A stretch of DNA of 37,306 nucleotides, from the NCBI RefSeq assembly GCF_000740055.1, contig NZ_BBJM01000022.1:1-37306 (forward strand), given 5' to 3'. Position 1 is the first letter of the stretch. Each line of letters starts with the position of its first letter. Under the pieces are notes generated by a model. That model was not told where the DNA came from. It did not search any database and saw nothing but the letters and a program-made list of their open reading frames with translations. The stretch is from Secundilactobacillus oryzae JCM 18671 (GTDB lineage: Bacteria > Bacillota > Bacilli > Lactobacillales > Lactobacillaceae). A program made the position numbers and the translations under genes. This document shows positions 15,480 through 23,928 of this stretch, one piece after another.

Positions 15480-16097
15480 ATGAAACGCAGCATGGTTTTA
15501 AGTATTGCAATTGGTAGTTTGATCTTAATCATGTCATTAGGGGCGAATGCCTATCAACATAGCCAAATTAAGCAGGCACAACAACAGATTAGTCGCTTAC
15601 AACAACAAAAGCGTCAAGTCAGCCGGCAATTGACTAAAACCAACCAACAAAAGCAGTTATTGAGCACCCAAATTGACAGTTATAAGACCTACCAAAATAA
15701 TAAGGACAAAAGTCAGGCTGAATTGAGCTTTAATACGGTGGTCACCAAGTTCTTTGACGTCATGAATAACTTCAAGCCCAAGACCTACGGTCAGCGTAAA
15801 GATGGCGTTAAAGACTTGATTTCCGACAAATTGTACCAGCAATACTTTTCAAATAAAGGCACGTATGGTGATAGCAATAGTGTTTCAGCCAAATTAGATC
15901 AGCTGAACCTGTATACACAAAGTAAGCAGGGGCAAAACATGAAGGGCTTGGCCGTCGTCAGTTATGAAAGTAAGAGTGGCGACAACGACTGGCAAAAGGC
16001 GACGGTGCTTTATCAAGTGACTTTCGATACCACCACGAATCGAATCACCGCAGTCCAAAACTTAGGCAGTAGCTTCAAAGCCAGTGACCTTAATTAA
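15480..16097 (+). CDS. VirB8-like/TrsH-like membrane protein
   Basis: A 205-aa protein with one N-terminal membrane helix (about 7-26), a glutamine-rich coiled coil (about 30-75) and a globular outer domain (about 80-205; FNTVVTKFFDVMNNFKP, then AVVSYESKSGDNDWQKATVLYQVTFD). An anchored NTF2-like outer domain is the VirB8/TcpC pattern, and the place after the hydrolase fits. Assignment rests on architecture rather than on a strict motif. An AAGGAGG site precedes the ATG. Confidence 0.65.
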   Translation: MKRSMVLSIAIGSLILIMSLGANAYQHSQIKQAQQQISRLQQQKRQVSRQLTKTNQQKQLLSTQIDSYKTYQNNKDKSQAELSFNTVVTKFFDVMNNFKPKTYGQRKDGVKDLISDKLYQQYFSNKGTYGDSNSVSAKLDQLNLYTQSKQGQNMKGLAVVSYESKSGDNDWQKATVLYQVTFDTTTNRITAVQNLGSSFKASDLN

Positions 16098-16452
16098 GCG
16101 GGTTGGTAAAGCCCTAGCGGTAATCGTGGTGGTTTTAGCCGTTGGCGGGTTTGCCAGTCATCAATATGTCAACCACGTAGAAAAGCAGCGACCAATCGTG
16201 ACGCTGGCTAAGCACCCTGAAAAAGTGTTGTTCTTCTATCGCGATGATTGCCCGGATTGTCAGTCTATTTTCCATCAAATTTATTGGCACAACGCAATCA
16301 GTCACAACATCGTCTTGATTAACATGAATCAACCGCAGAATCGGCATTACATTCAAAAATATCAATTAACGTCAGTACCAACCTTGATCCATGGTAAGCA
16401 ACGGTACACCGGCACCAACCAACAAAGAATTAAACAGATAGTAGGTGATTAG
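16084..16452 (+). CDS. Membrane-anchored thioredoxin-like protein of the transfer operon
   Basis: A 122-aa protein with a GTG start overlapping the preceding gene by 14 bases. An N-terminal membrane helix (about 8-27) is followed by a thioredoxin fold with the active pair CPDC (C56, C59) in VLFFYRDDCPDC, the motif end SVPTLIHG (cis-proline) and a short C-terminus. It would act outside the membrane on disulfides. Potential clients in the operon are few; the lysozyme/NlpC enzyme and the lipoprotein carry cysteines. Thioredoxin-like genes recur at this place in lactic acid bacterial tra clusters. Confidence 0.78.
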   Translation: MTLIKRVGKALAVIVVVLAVGGFASHQYVNHVEKQRPIVTLAKHPEKVLFFYRDDCPDCQSIFHQIYWHNAISHNIVLINMNQPQNRHYIQKYQLTSVPTLIHGKQRYTGTNQQRIKQIVGD

Positions 16453-16923
16453 ATGAAAGACAAATTATTAAACAGCGTTAAAGCTAGTTGGCCGTACCTA
16501 CTAACGCTAATCATTGGCTTGTATTTAGCGGAGATTTTAGCTGGCTCTGTCATGGCCTTGTCCCGCTATAAGTTGGCATTTGCAGATCATATGCCAACCG
16601 TATTAAAACAATTAGCCTTACACCCTTGGCACTATTACAACTTGTATTTGGGCCAAAAGAACCCAGTACTAATTATTGTCAGTGTCGCCGTGGTCCTATA
16701 CACCATCTATTTTGCTTTGAAGCGCAATAGCAAGCACAAAGCGTGGGAAACCGCAGACACTGAAACCCACGGGAGCGCGACTTGGGGTAATCTAAAAGAA
16801 TTGAGTGACCATTACTTTAGTATCAATGCTAAAGACCTCACCACAGCATTTAACAAGAGTACCAAGGCCGAAATTCTCAAATCATTAGTGGATCGAGAAA
16901 AGTCAGCGAAGGGAGGAGATTAA
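16453..16923 (+). CDS. Detached N-terminal membrane domain of the coupling protein
   Basis: A 156-aa protein with two membrane helices (about 15-35 and 72-90) and a cytoplasmic segment containing ETHGSATWGNLKEL. In VirD4/TraG coupling proteins the sequence THGSAxW directly follows the membrane helices and precedes the ATPase core. Here that core is a separate gene starting one base after this stop. The two products are therefore probably the two halves of one coupling protein. TrsJ of staphylococcal plasmids is similar in place. Confidence 0.72.
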   Translation: MKDKLLNSVKASWPYLLTLIIGLYLAEILAGSVMALSRYKLAFADHMPTVLKQLALHPWHYYNLYLGQKNPVLIIVSVAVVLYTIYFALKRNSKHKAWETADTETHGSATWGNLKELSDHYFSINAKDLTTAFNKSTKAEILKSLVDREKSAKGGD

Positions 16924-16924
16924 C

Positions 16925-18475
16925 ATGAATGGCACCATTTTAGGGATCGTGGATAAACAGATTGTTTACCAGAATAACAGTACCAAGCCGAATCGAAATA
17001 TCTTCGTGGTTGGTGGCCCGGGATCATATAAGACCCAGTCAGTCGTCATTACCAACCTGTTTAACGAAACGGAGAACAGCATTGTGGTAACTGACCCGAA
17101 AGGTGAATTATACGAAAAGACGGCCGGTATCAAACTAGCCCAGGGTTATCAAGTGCATGTCGTCAACTTTGCCAACATGGCGCACAGTGATCGCTACAAT
17201 CCTTTTGATTATATTCAACGGGATATTCAAGCTGAAACCGTCGCCACGAAGATCGTTCAGAGTGAAAATGCCGAAGGCAAAAAAGACGTATGGTTCAGTA
17301 CCCAGCGGCAACTTTTGAAGGCACTAATCCTGTTTGTGATGAACCACCGTGCGCCCGACCAAAGGAATTTGGCCGGTGTAACGCAAGTCTTACAAGAAAA
17401 CGATGTGGAGGCCGAGGAAAAGGGCGCAGATAGTCCGTTAGACACCTTGTTTCTTGAGCTAACTATGACTGATCCAGCAAGACGCGCTTATGAGTTAGGG
17501 TTCAAAAAGGCCAAGGGGGAAATGAAAGCCAGCATTATTGAAAGCCTGTTGGCGACCATTTCGAAGTTCGTCGATCAAGAAGTGGCCGACTTTACCAGCT
17601 TTTCGGATTTTGATTTAAAAGAGATTGGCAATGACAAAGTGGTGCTATACGTGATTATCCCCGTCATGGATAACACTTATGAAAGCTTCATCAATCTGTT
17701 TTTCTCACAATTGTTTGATGAATTATACAAATTAGCCGCCGATCATCACGCTAAATTGCCCCACCAAGTTGACTTTATCCTTGATGAATTTGTCAATTTA
17801 GGGAAGTTTCCTAAGTACGAAGAATTTCTAGCGACGTGCCGGGGGTACGGTATTGGCGTGACGACCATTTGTCAGACCTTAACCCAGCTACAAGCCTTGT
17901 ATGGCAAGGATAAGGCCGAAAGTATCTTAGGTAATCACGCGGTTAAAATTTGCTTAAATGCTGCTAATGACGTGACCGCTAAATACTTTAGTGATCTGTT
18001 AGGAAAATCAACCGTCAAAGTGGAAACCGGTAGTGAGAGTACCAGTCATAGCAAGGAAGAAAGCCACAGCAAGAGCGATAGTTACAGCTATACGAGCCGT
18101 TCGCTCATGACACCCGATGAAATTATGCGTATGCCCGAAGATCAGAGCTTATTAATCTTTAGTAATGCCCGACCAGTCAAAGCTACAAAAGCGTTCCAAT
18201 TTAAACTATTTCCAGGAGCCGATCATTTGGTTAACTTGTCACAGAACGATTATCAAGGCCAACCAGAAGCCAGTCAAGAAACCAACTTTAAGAATAAAGT
18301 AGAAAAATGGAAAGCAAAATTAAAGGAGACTGCTCAAAAAGAAGTCGCAAACAAGATGTCTCAGAAAGAGGAGGAGCAACAACAGGACAACCTAGACAGC
18401 GATTTAGAGAGAGTTTCAAATAAAGATAGTCAAACAGAGACGCCAGAAGAAGACGACAACAACTTACTTGGATAA
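16925..18475 (+). CDS. trsK: VirD4/TrsK-family coupling ATPase (soluble core)
   Basis: This 516-aa protein links the relaxosome to the channel. Walker A is GGPGSYKT (30-37), unusually close to the N-terminus because the membrane domain is in the previous gene. TDPKGELYE follows at 56-64, and Walker B is FILDEFVNLGKFP (about 284-296). The C-terminus is a low-complexity acidic and serine-rich tail (about 375-400 and 450-516) suited to contacts with the relaxosome. An AGGAG site precedes the ATG. The gene is intact, with typical spacing in the operon. Confidence 0.92.
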   Translation: MNGTILGIVDKQIVYQNNSTKPNRNIFVVGGPGSYKTQSVVITNLFNETENSIVVTDPKGELYEKTAGIKLAQGYQVHVVNFANMAHSDRYNPFDYIQRDIQAETVATKIVQSENAEGKKDVWFSTQRQLLKALILFVMNHRAPDQRNLAGVTQVLQENDVEAEEKGADSPLDTLFLELTMTDPARRAYELGFKKAKGEMKASIIESLLATISKFVDQEVADFTSFSDFDLKEIGNDKVVLYVIIPVMDNTYESFINLFFSQLFDELYKLAADHHAKLPHQVDFILDEFVNLGKFPKYEEFLATCRGYGIGVTTICQTLTQLQALYGKDKAESILGNHAVKICLNAANDVTAKYFSDLLGKSTVKVETGSESTSHSKEESHSKSDSYSYTSRSLMTPDEIMRMPEDQSLLIFSNARPVKATKAFQFKLFPGADHLVNLSQNDYQGQPEASQETNFKNKVEKWKAKLKETAQKEVANKMSQKEEEQQQDNLDSDLERVSNKDSQTETPEEDDNNLLG

Positions 18476-18489
18476 TGGAGGGCATATTA

Positions 18490-18879
18490 ATGAAAAAATA
18501 TCGCAAATATATAATCGCCGTGATGACAGTGTTGCTGATTGCTGTTGGTCTAACCGCTTGTGGGAAGTCTACAGCACAAGATTTGCAAAGTCACCAGTGG
18601 ACGTTTGCTTCTAGCAAAGATAATGGTATGGCCGCTACTGCAAAGTTTTCAAAAAGCAATCTAACACTTACCCAAGCGGGATTTAGTGAAGTGTATGAGT
18701 ACAAGTTGCTTGAAAGCAAGGGCAATGAACAAATTAAGTTCATTGGTAAAAATAGTGTTTCAGGTAGCACAGAAACACGACTGTTTAAGATTAAGAAGCA
18801 ATCAGACAAATATAAACTAACACCAATTAACACACTAGCTAAAAGTGATACTGGTACAGTCTCACTTATTCCCAAATAG
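18490..18879 (+). CDS. Small lipoprotein of the transfer operon
   Basis: A 129-aa protein with a type II signal peptide: MKKYRKYIIAVMTVLLIAVG, then the lipobox LTAC with the acceptor cysteine at about residue 24. The mature part is small and beta-rich (QWTFASSKDNGMAATAKFSK..., FKIKKQSDKYKLTPI). The ATG at 18490 is chosen because GGAGGG lies 8 bases before it. Placed between VirD4 and VirB6-like genes, it could help hold the channel or act in surface or entry exclusion. No motif decides. Confidence 0.8.
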   Translation: MKKYRKYIIAVMTVLLIAVGLTACGKSTAQDLQSHQWTFASSKDNGMAATAKFSKSNLTLTQAGFSEVYEYKLLESKGNEQIKFIGKNSVSGSTETRLFKIKKQSDKYKLTPINTLAKSDTGTVSLIPK

Positions 18880-18897
18880 ACAAAGGAGGGATTTAAA

Positions 18898-19737
18898 ATG
18901 ACAAATATCATTCAATCAGCTATTACACACTTTTTTGAATGGGCATTATCTGGTTTGTTGGACGGCTTATTCAACATCTGCAAGGCCATTATTGACCAAG
19001 CCAATCAAAGCTTGCCAATTGTTAAAACGTGGTATGCCATCTTCCTGTCCTTTGCGACATCGTTAGTCGTTGTGGTCGTCCTTGGCCGCATTGTGATGAC
19101 AATTCTAAAAGAGGCAGATGAAAGTACCGATGTTACTTGGGCTAATATCATCATGGACGGGATTAAATCAGCGGCCGTGATTCCGGTTTTCGTATTTTTA
19201 CAGGGCTTTATTCAAGGTTCAATTACCTTGCCCCTGTTAAAGTATATGTTTAGTTCTGATCAGAAATTCACTGCTAAATCGATTACTGGCATGAATAAAG
19301 TTCCTGGGCTAAAAGATGTTGGTATTTCGCTACCTTTACAGATTTTATTTCTACTAATCTTCACTGTCGTAACCGTCGTGTTCTTTATCAAAATGTGTGT
19401 GTTTGTGGCTGATATGGCTTGGTATAACCTGACAATCCCTTTAGCTGCAATGAGCATGGCGACTGAAAGCTTTGATTATAGTGGTACGTGGTGGAAGAAG
19501 TACATTTATTACAATGCTTCCATTATTAGCCAGGTGCTTTGTATGTCATTATCAGTGTGGTGTTTCACTAATATGGCTAAATACGGGTTTATTGCTTTTA
19601 TTGCTTCAATCGGATTCGGTTTTCTGGTGGTCAAGACACCTGACGCCGTTAAAGACTTTTGGGCTTCAACCGGTGTGACTAAGAGTGCTGGTATGGGTGC
19701 CATGAGAATGTTTCAAAATTATTTCCGTAGCCACTAG
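18898..19737 (+). CDS. VirB6/TrbL-like polytopic membrane protein
   Basis: A 279-aa protein with about five to six membrane helices (roughly 40-65, 88-108, 145-172, 178-192, 205-230, 235-250), a VirB6/TrbL-type pattern. It has an amphipathic N-terminus, MTNIIQSAITHFFEWALSGL, and the segment WYNLTIPLAAMSMAT. It would form part of the membrane channel. The AAAGGAGG site and its place in the operon support it. It corresponds to TrsL in pSK41-like systems. Confidence 0.8.
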   Translation: MTNIIQSAITHFFEWALSGLLDGLFNICKAIIDQANQSLPIVKTWYAIFLSFATSLVVVVVLGRIVMTILKEADESTDVTWANIIMDGIKSAAVIPVFVFLQGFIQGSITLPLLKYMFSSDQKFTAKSITGMNKVPGLKDVGISLPLQILFLLIFTVVTVVFFIKMCVFVADMAWYNLTIPLAAMSMATESFDYSGTWWKKYIYYNASIISQVLCMSLSVWCFTNMAKYGFIAFIASIGFGFLVVKTPDAVKDFWASTGVTKSAGMGAMRMFQNYFRSH

Positions 19738-19752
19738 GAGGGAGAAATAGTT

Positions 19753-20163
19753 ATGAAAAAAATCGCACACTGGTTATTGGAAAAAGCCAAAAAGGATATG
19801 CGAACCGACCCTTTTACAACACCTTCCCGGCGGACTAAGCTGTCTTACTACTTTGATAATTTATTTAGCATGATCTTCTATATAATGGGAATTTACCTCC
19901 TATTAATGGATTTATACCAAGAGCTTTTCACGGCGAACCATACCGATTTTTTAGGAACTGCACTAATGGCCTTAGTTTTACTGCTGGGTGGCTTATTATT
20001 CCGTTGGTCAGCCTATGCAGATTTCAAAGCCATCAACCGGTATCAACAACATTTAAAGCAACAATCGATAGAGCAACAACAAGAATTGCGACGTGAAACT
20101 TGGTTGAAAGCAGCTGAACAAGGTAAAACAGAATTAGAACAGAAGCTTAATCATAAGGAGTGA
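19753..20163 (+). CDS. Transfer operon membrane protein, unknown function
   Basis: A 136-aa protein with two membrane helices (about 36-56 and 68-88) between a basic N-terminus (MKKIAHWLLEKAKKDMRTDP) and a long charged C-terminal helix (DFKAINRYQQHLKQQSIEQQ...) predicted as a coiled coil. It follows the VirB6-like gene with GGAGGGAG upstream and ends six bases before the topoisomerase start. The family is not recognised; the topology suggests a membrane scaffold or channel accessory. Confidence 0.7.
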   Translation: MKKIAHWLLEKAKKDMRTDPFTTPSRRTKLSYYFDNLFSMIFYIMGIYLLLMDLYQELFTANHTDFLGTALMALVLLLGGLLFRWSAYADFKAINRYQQHLKQQSIEQQQELRRETWLKAAEQGKTELEQKLNHKE

Positions 20164-20169
20164 ATGAAC

Positions 20170-22305
20170 ATGACCACTGTTATCTTAGCTGAAAAACCCA
20201 GTCAAGCCCGTTCATACGTCCAAGCCTTTCAAAAGAGCACAAAAAAACAGGGTTACTATACGGTTAGTGACCCTGTTTTGCCCGAAAATACATTTGTGAC
20301 GTACGGTCTCGGACACTTAGTTGAACTAGCCACACCGGATAAATATGATCAGAAATACCAGCAATGGGCCTTATCTAATTTACCGATTTTCCCCGATAAA
20401 TACAAGTTTGAAGTGTCAGCTAGTAAAAAGGACCAATACGGGATCGTCAAAGACCTGTTAACGAAGGCCGATACCATTATTGTTGCCACCGATAGCGGTC
20501 GGGAAGGCTCTAATATCGCCTGGTCAATCATGAACCAAGCCCAGATTGACGTTAAAAAGAAGACCATTAAGCGACTATGGTTGAATAGTTTGGAAAAAGA
20601 CGCGATTATTACCGGCTTCAAAAATCTTGGTGATTGGCACAAAGACTATTTGGCTTATAAAGAAGCTCAAACTCGTCAAATCAGCGATTGGTTGATCGGC
20701 ATGAATGGTAGTCCCTTATATACTTTGTTATTAAGACAAAACGGGGTACGCGGGGTGTACTCGATTGGTCGCGTGCAGACGCCAACCTTGTATATGGTCT
20801 ATCAAAGAGACCAGGCAATCAAAAACTTTAAGCCGGAACCCTATTTTGAACTAAATGCTGAAATTCTTGCTAATCAGCAAAAATTCGTCGCAAAATTAGA
20901 CCCCTATCAGCGATTTAAAGACGAAGCAGGGCTAATGACATTCATGCGAGCTAAACACGTTCATAAAGGCTCGCAGGACGGTTTAATCAAGGACGTCCAA
21001 AAACAAGGCAAAAAGCGTGCTAGTCCCCAACTATTCTCACTATCCAGTCTCCAAAGTGCCATGAATAAACGTTATCACGCCAGTGCCAGCCAAACCTTAG
21101 CGGCCATTCAAAGTTTATATGAAGCCAAGTTGCTGAGTTATCCCCGAACGGATTGTGCTTATATCACTGATGAAGAATTTGATTATTTAGTGGCTAATCT
21201 GACGAAGTATCTGGGTTTGGTCTCTAAGCCAGTCGCTTTAACCAATACCACTCCGAACAAACGCTATGTTGATGGGAAAAAAGTTGAAGAACACTACGCC
21301 ATTATCATGACTAAAGTCGTGCCGACGAAAGAGAAACTAGCCAGCTTGCCTAAATTACAGCAACAAGTCTATGACTTGGTTTTAAGAACGACGTTAGCGA
21401 TGTTTGCTGATCCGTACGAGTACGAAGAAACCACCATTATCACCCAGGTTGGTGACGCCAATTTTAAAGCAACCGGTAAGGTGCCAACTAAGCAAGGCTG
21501 GCAAGCTTTATTTGATGATCACAAAGCCGACCAGCAAGAAGCAGCAACCTTACCGCTCGTTCACCAAGGCGATCAAGTCCAAGCAAATCTGCAAACACCG
21601 CAAAAAGAAACGACACCACCGGTACCCTTTACCGAAGGTACCCTGATTACGGCCATGAAAACCGCCGGTAAAACGCTTGATGATGAAGAAGCTCAGGCGA
21701 TTCTCAAAGACGTGCAAGGCATTGGGACGAGTGCAACCCGGGCCAATGTGCTGGAAGTGTTAAAGAAGCGCGGCTATCTCGTCACTGAAAAGAACAAGTT
21801 ACACGTCAGTGAAGCAGGGATTACTTTATGTAAAGCGGTCGAACTCGAACCCTTGTTAACTAGCCCAGAGATGACAGCGAAATGGGAGCAAGCGTTACAA
21901 CAAATCAGTACCGAAGAACGTACCCCAGATAACTTTTTGAACCAAATCAAAAAGTTCGTGGCAAAGTTGATTGCTGAGGTCCCCGCGCAATTAACTGGCA
22001 GTGCAGCCATTAAGCAACAAATCAATCACCAACAGCAAGCGCAAAAAGCCGCCGAAGTATTCTTAGAAACGCCGCAAGCGACCGTTTTAAATAAACAGAA
22101 GTTTTACATTGTGAAGCCTAAGCAAGGCGAAGACTTTACCTTACCCAAGAAATGGAGCAGTAAAACCCTCGGTAAAACTGCGATCAAAGCCTTAATCACT
22201 AAGGGGGAAACCAGCAAACTAAAGGGGTTCAAGAGCAAAAAAGGAAAGTCGTTTGACGCCAAGTTAAAGCTTGACGGCCATAAATTAAGTTTTGATTTTG
22301 ATTAG
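20170..22305 (+). CDS. topB: DNA topoisomerase III (type IA), plasmid-borne
   Basis: A type IA topoisomerase of 711 aa, commonly encoded in Gram-positive transfer regions (TraI-like), where it may resolve replication or transfer intermediates. The Toprim domain shows VILAEKPSQA at the N-terminus and ATDSGREGSNIAW (about 106-118). The active-site tyrosine is in SYPRTDCAYI (Y324). SIGRVQTPTLYMVYQRD is the conserved core segment. The C-terminus has a short basic region (KLKGFKSKKGKSFDAKLKLD) and no zinc fingers. The ATG at 20170 is chosen because AAGGAG then lies nine bases upstream; the ATG at 20164 is too close. Confidence 0.93.
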   Translation: MTTVILAEKPSQARSYVQAFQKSTKKQGYYTVSDPVLPENTFVTYGLGHLVELATPDKYDQKYQQWALSNLPIFPDKYKFEVSASKKDQYGIVKDLLTKADTIIVATDSGREGSNIAWSIMNQAQIDVKKKTIKRLWLNSLEKDAIITGFKNLGDWHKDYLAYKEAQTRQISDWLIGMNGSPLYTLLLRQNGVRGVYSIGRVQTPTLYMVYQRDQAIKNFKPEPYFELNAEILANQQKFVAKLDPYQRFKDEAGLMTFMRAKHVHKGSQDGLIKDVQKQGKKRASPQLFSLSSLQSAMNKRYHASASQTLAAIQSLYEAKLLSYPRTDCAYITDEEFDYLVANLTKYLGLVSKPVALTNTTPNKRYVDGKKVEEHYAIIMTKVVPTKEKLASLPKLQQQVYDLVLRTTLAMFADPYEYEETTIITQVGDANFKATGKVPTKQGWQALFDDHKADQQEAATLPLVHQGDQVQANLQTPQKETTPPVPFTEGTLITAMKTAGKTLDDEEAQAILKDVQGIGTSATRANVLEVLKKRGYLVTEKNKLHVSEAGITLCKAVELEPLLTSPEMTAKWEQALQQISTEERTPDNFLNQIKKFVAKLIAEVPAQLTGSAAIKQQINHQQQAQKAAEVFLETPQATVLNKQKFYIVKPKQGEDFTLPKKWSSKTLGKTAIKALITKGETSKLKGFKSKKGKSFDAKLKLDGHKLSFDFD

Positions 22306-22343
22306 AACCTGCCTACCGCCCTACACTACGTTCCGGTTGGTGA

Positions 22344-22397
22344 ACCCGTCATTTAGGTTCACTTTTACAACCCTAAAAGTAAACCTAAACAACGGGT
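22344..22397 (+). other. Long near-perfect intergenic hairpin
   Basis: The arms are ACCCGT (22344-22349)/ACGGGT (22392-22397), then TTTAGGTTCACTTTTA (22352-22367) pairing with TAAAAGTAAACCTAAA (22374-22389) with one mismatch, and a six-base loop CAACCC. The two stems are separated only by CA on each side. No T-run follows, so this is not an ordinary terminator. It stands between the topoisomerase gene and the next ribosome binding site and could be an mRNA processing or stability element, or a protein-binding DNA cruciform. Confidence 0.7.
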
Positions 22398-22427
22398 GAG
22401 ATTAGCAACGCAAAGGAGATCATAAAT

Positions 22428-22643
22428 ATGGATAACGAATTAACAGTCATTGGGAGTGAATTACCGGTTTTGCAGGCTAAAGGAACCTACAAGTATTTAA
22501 AAGAAACCACTGGTAACGGCGCCTATTATCAAGTGGCTTGGCAAAAATTAGCTGATGGCTACATCGCCCTTTATGGCACGACCCCGATTCAAATCAACGT
22601 AGCCCCTATATTGAATGATATTTTTGAAGATGAGGAGGGGTAG
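22428..22643 (+). CDS. Small conserved-looking plasmid protein, unknown
   Basis: A 71-aa acidic protein (MDNELTVIGSELPVLQAKGT..., ending NDIFEDEEG) with an AAAGGAGAT site upstream and the ArdC-like gene four bases after its stop. It is predicted to be a beta-rich single domain (GAYYQVAWQKLADGYIALYG). No family is recognised. Tight coupling to the antirestriction gene suggests a shared role, for example as a DNA mimic or partner, but only the acidic character and position support that. Confidence 0.65.
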   Translation: MDNELTVIGSELPVLQAKGTYKYLKETTGNGAYYQVAWQKLADGYIALYGTTPIQINVAPILNDIFEDEEG

Positions 22644-22646
22644 ACA

Positions 22647-23771
22647 ATGCCGAGTAAAGCAGACGTTAAAGCCTGGAAAGCGCAATTAGTCGCCCAAGCC
22701 GAACAACAAATCCTAAAATTAACCGATAGTGACCGATTTAAACAGTATCTTAATACCCTGGCTAAATTTCATCATTATAGCGCCAGAAACATTGACTTGA
22801 TTTATGCGCAAAATCCGCAAGCAACGCAAGTTGCGGGTTTTAAGCAATGGCAAACAGATTTTAACCGCACCGTTAATAAGGGTGCTAAGTCCATTCGAAT
22901 TGCGGCCCCGATTATTAAGAAGTTAACACCAGCCGAGCAAAAGCGATTTAATACCACCGATGAGCGCGCCATTGTCGGTTATCGTTATCTACCCATCTTT
23001 GATGTGTCACAAACTAGCGGTGAACCAGTGTTAAGTGCCAAGGATTTTGTCAAAGAAAATTTAGCCGATCATCAGAACGTGACGAGCTTGTATAACGCGT
23101 TCAAAGACTATTTGAACCAGCAAACCGACCTTAAAGTCAGTGAAGTGCCTTTAGCAAAGCTAAAGGGGGCTAAGGGGTATTTTCAACCCAGTACTAATGA
23201 AATTGTCATTGGTGGTGATGAGCCCGACAAAGCCTTAAAATTAAAGACGTTATATCATGAATATGCGCATAGCCAGCTACACGGATTAAAATCAGCCTTT
23301 AAAGATCGACCACGAGCCTATCAAGAAACACAAGCCGAAGCGGTCGCATATGTTGCCATGCAAAACATTGGGGTTGATACCAGTAACTACTCCCTCGGGT
23401 ATGTAGCTACCTGGGCCAAAGATAAAGCCGTGATCCATAGTGCTTTAAGTGAAATCCAGCAAGTTAGCAACAAAGTGATTGAGCTTAGTGACGGGTTAAC
23501 CAAACAATTAGGCTTACAAGAAGCACAAAAAGAACCTGAGCATGATTTAAAAAAGCTATCAGCCCAGGATCTTAATAAGTCCTATCAAAGCTTGCAACAA
23601 CAAGTTCAGCAAGCGACTAATCCTCAGAAAAAATCAGAACTAAAGAACAAGTTAAATGATGTACACCAGGAAATCAGTAAGCGAACGCAAAAGCAGCTAC
23701 AAGCATTTGCTGAACAGAATCCGGGAATCAAACAACCTGATCCTGAATCTGATCAAAGTCTGAAACGTTAG
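22647..23771 (+). CDS. ardC: ArdC/LtrC-type antirestriction protein (ssDNA-binding domain plus zinc metallopeptidase-like domain)
   Basis: This 374-aa protein has the ArdC plan. The N-terminal ssDNA-binding domain (about 8-120; FHHYSARNIDLIYAQNP, VAGFKQW, NKGAKSIRIAAPI) is followed by a zincin-like domain with HEYAH (204-208) and a downstream glutamate in QETQAEAVAY. Then comes a helical, glutamine-rich tail. ArdC proteins shield incoming single-stranded plasmid DNA from restriction in the recipient. It lies near a type III restriction system on the same molecule. Its tail resembles the fragment at 5325-5642. Function is by family; metal binding is inferred from the motif. Confidence 0.85.
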   Translation: MPSKADVKAWKAQLVAQAEQQILKLTDSDRFKQYLNTLAKFHHYSARNIDLIYAQNPQATQVAGFKQWQTDFNRTVNKGAKSIRIAAPIIKKLTPAEQKRFNTTDERAIVGYRYLPIFDVSQTSGEPVLSAKDFVKENLADHQNVTSLYNAFKDYLNQQTDLKVSEVPLAKLKGAKGYFQPSTNEIVIGGDEPDKALKLKTLYHEYAHSQLHGLKSAFKDRPRAYQETQAEAVAYVAMQNIGVDTSNYSLGYVATWAKDKAVIHSALSEIQQVSNKVIELSDGLTKQLGLQEAQKEPEHDLKKLSAQDLNKSYQSLQQQVQQATNPQKKSELKNKLNDVHQEISKRTQKQLQAFAEQNPGIKQPDPESDQSLKR

Positions 23772-23789
23772 CCAGTTTTTAAAGGGCAT

Positions 23790-23797
23790 GCTATAAT
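23790..23797 (+). promoter_or_regulatory. Promoter of the antisense antitoxin RNA
   Basis: An extended -10 box, TG-C-TATAAT (23789-23797), lies about seven bases before the presumed RNA start. The -35 region is weak. It drives a short transcript that stops at the terminator 23887-23928. Confidence 0.65.
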
Positions 23798-23803
23798 GGA
23801 GAC

Positions 23804-23928
23804 AGAAAAAGGAAGCCCTGCGCTAACAAGACTTCCCATGCAAGCCGCTTCAAAGGCGGTGGCATTAGTTAACTAAACGATACTGTCGTCCCGTAACTCG
23901 CCAAAGTTATAATCGGGGCGGCTTTTTT
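23804..23928 (+). ncRNA. Putative antisense RNA antitoxin of a type I toxin-antitoxin pair
   Basis: A short non-coding transcript of about 120 nt is bounded by an extended -10 promoter and a strong terminator, and converges on a 29-codon membrane toxin gene on the other strand. It contains TTCCCATG (about 23834-23841), which also occurs on the plus strand at 24050-24057, inside the toxin mRNA leader. The antisense RNA can therefore pair there, as in Fst/RNAII and TxpA/RatA pairs with shared direct repeats. It also contains the stem GCCGC-7-GGCGG. Start position is estimated. Confidence 0.6.
23887..23928. terminator. Shared terminator between antitoxin RNA and toxin gene
   Basis: CGTCCCG (23887-23893) pairs with CGGGGCG (23914-23920) and TAACT with AGTTA (23905-23909) around a six-base loop; GC and six T residues follow on the plus strand. 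The toxin stop codon (23927-23929) lies in the T-run, the typical overlap of convergent type I modules. Confidence 0.78.
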
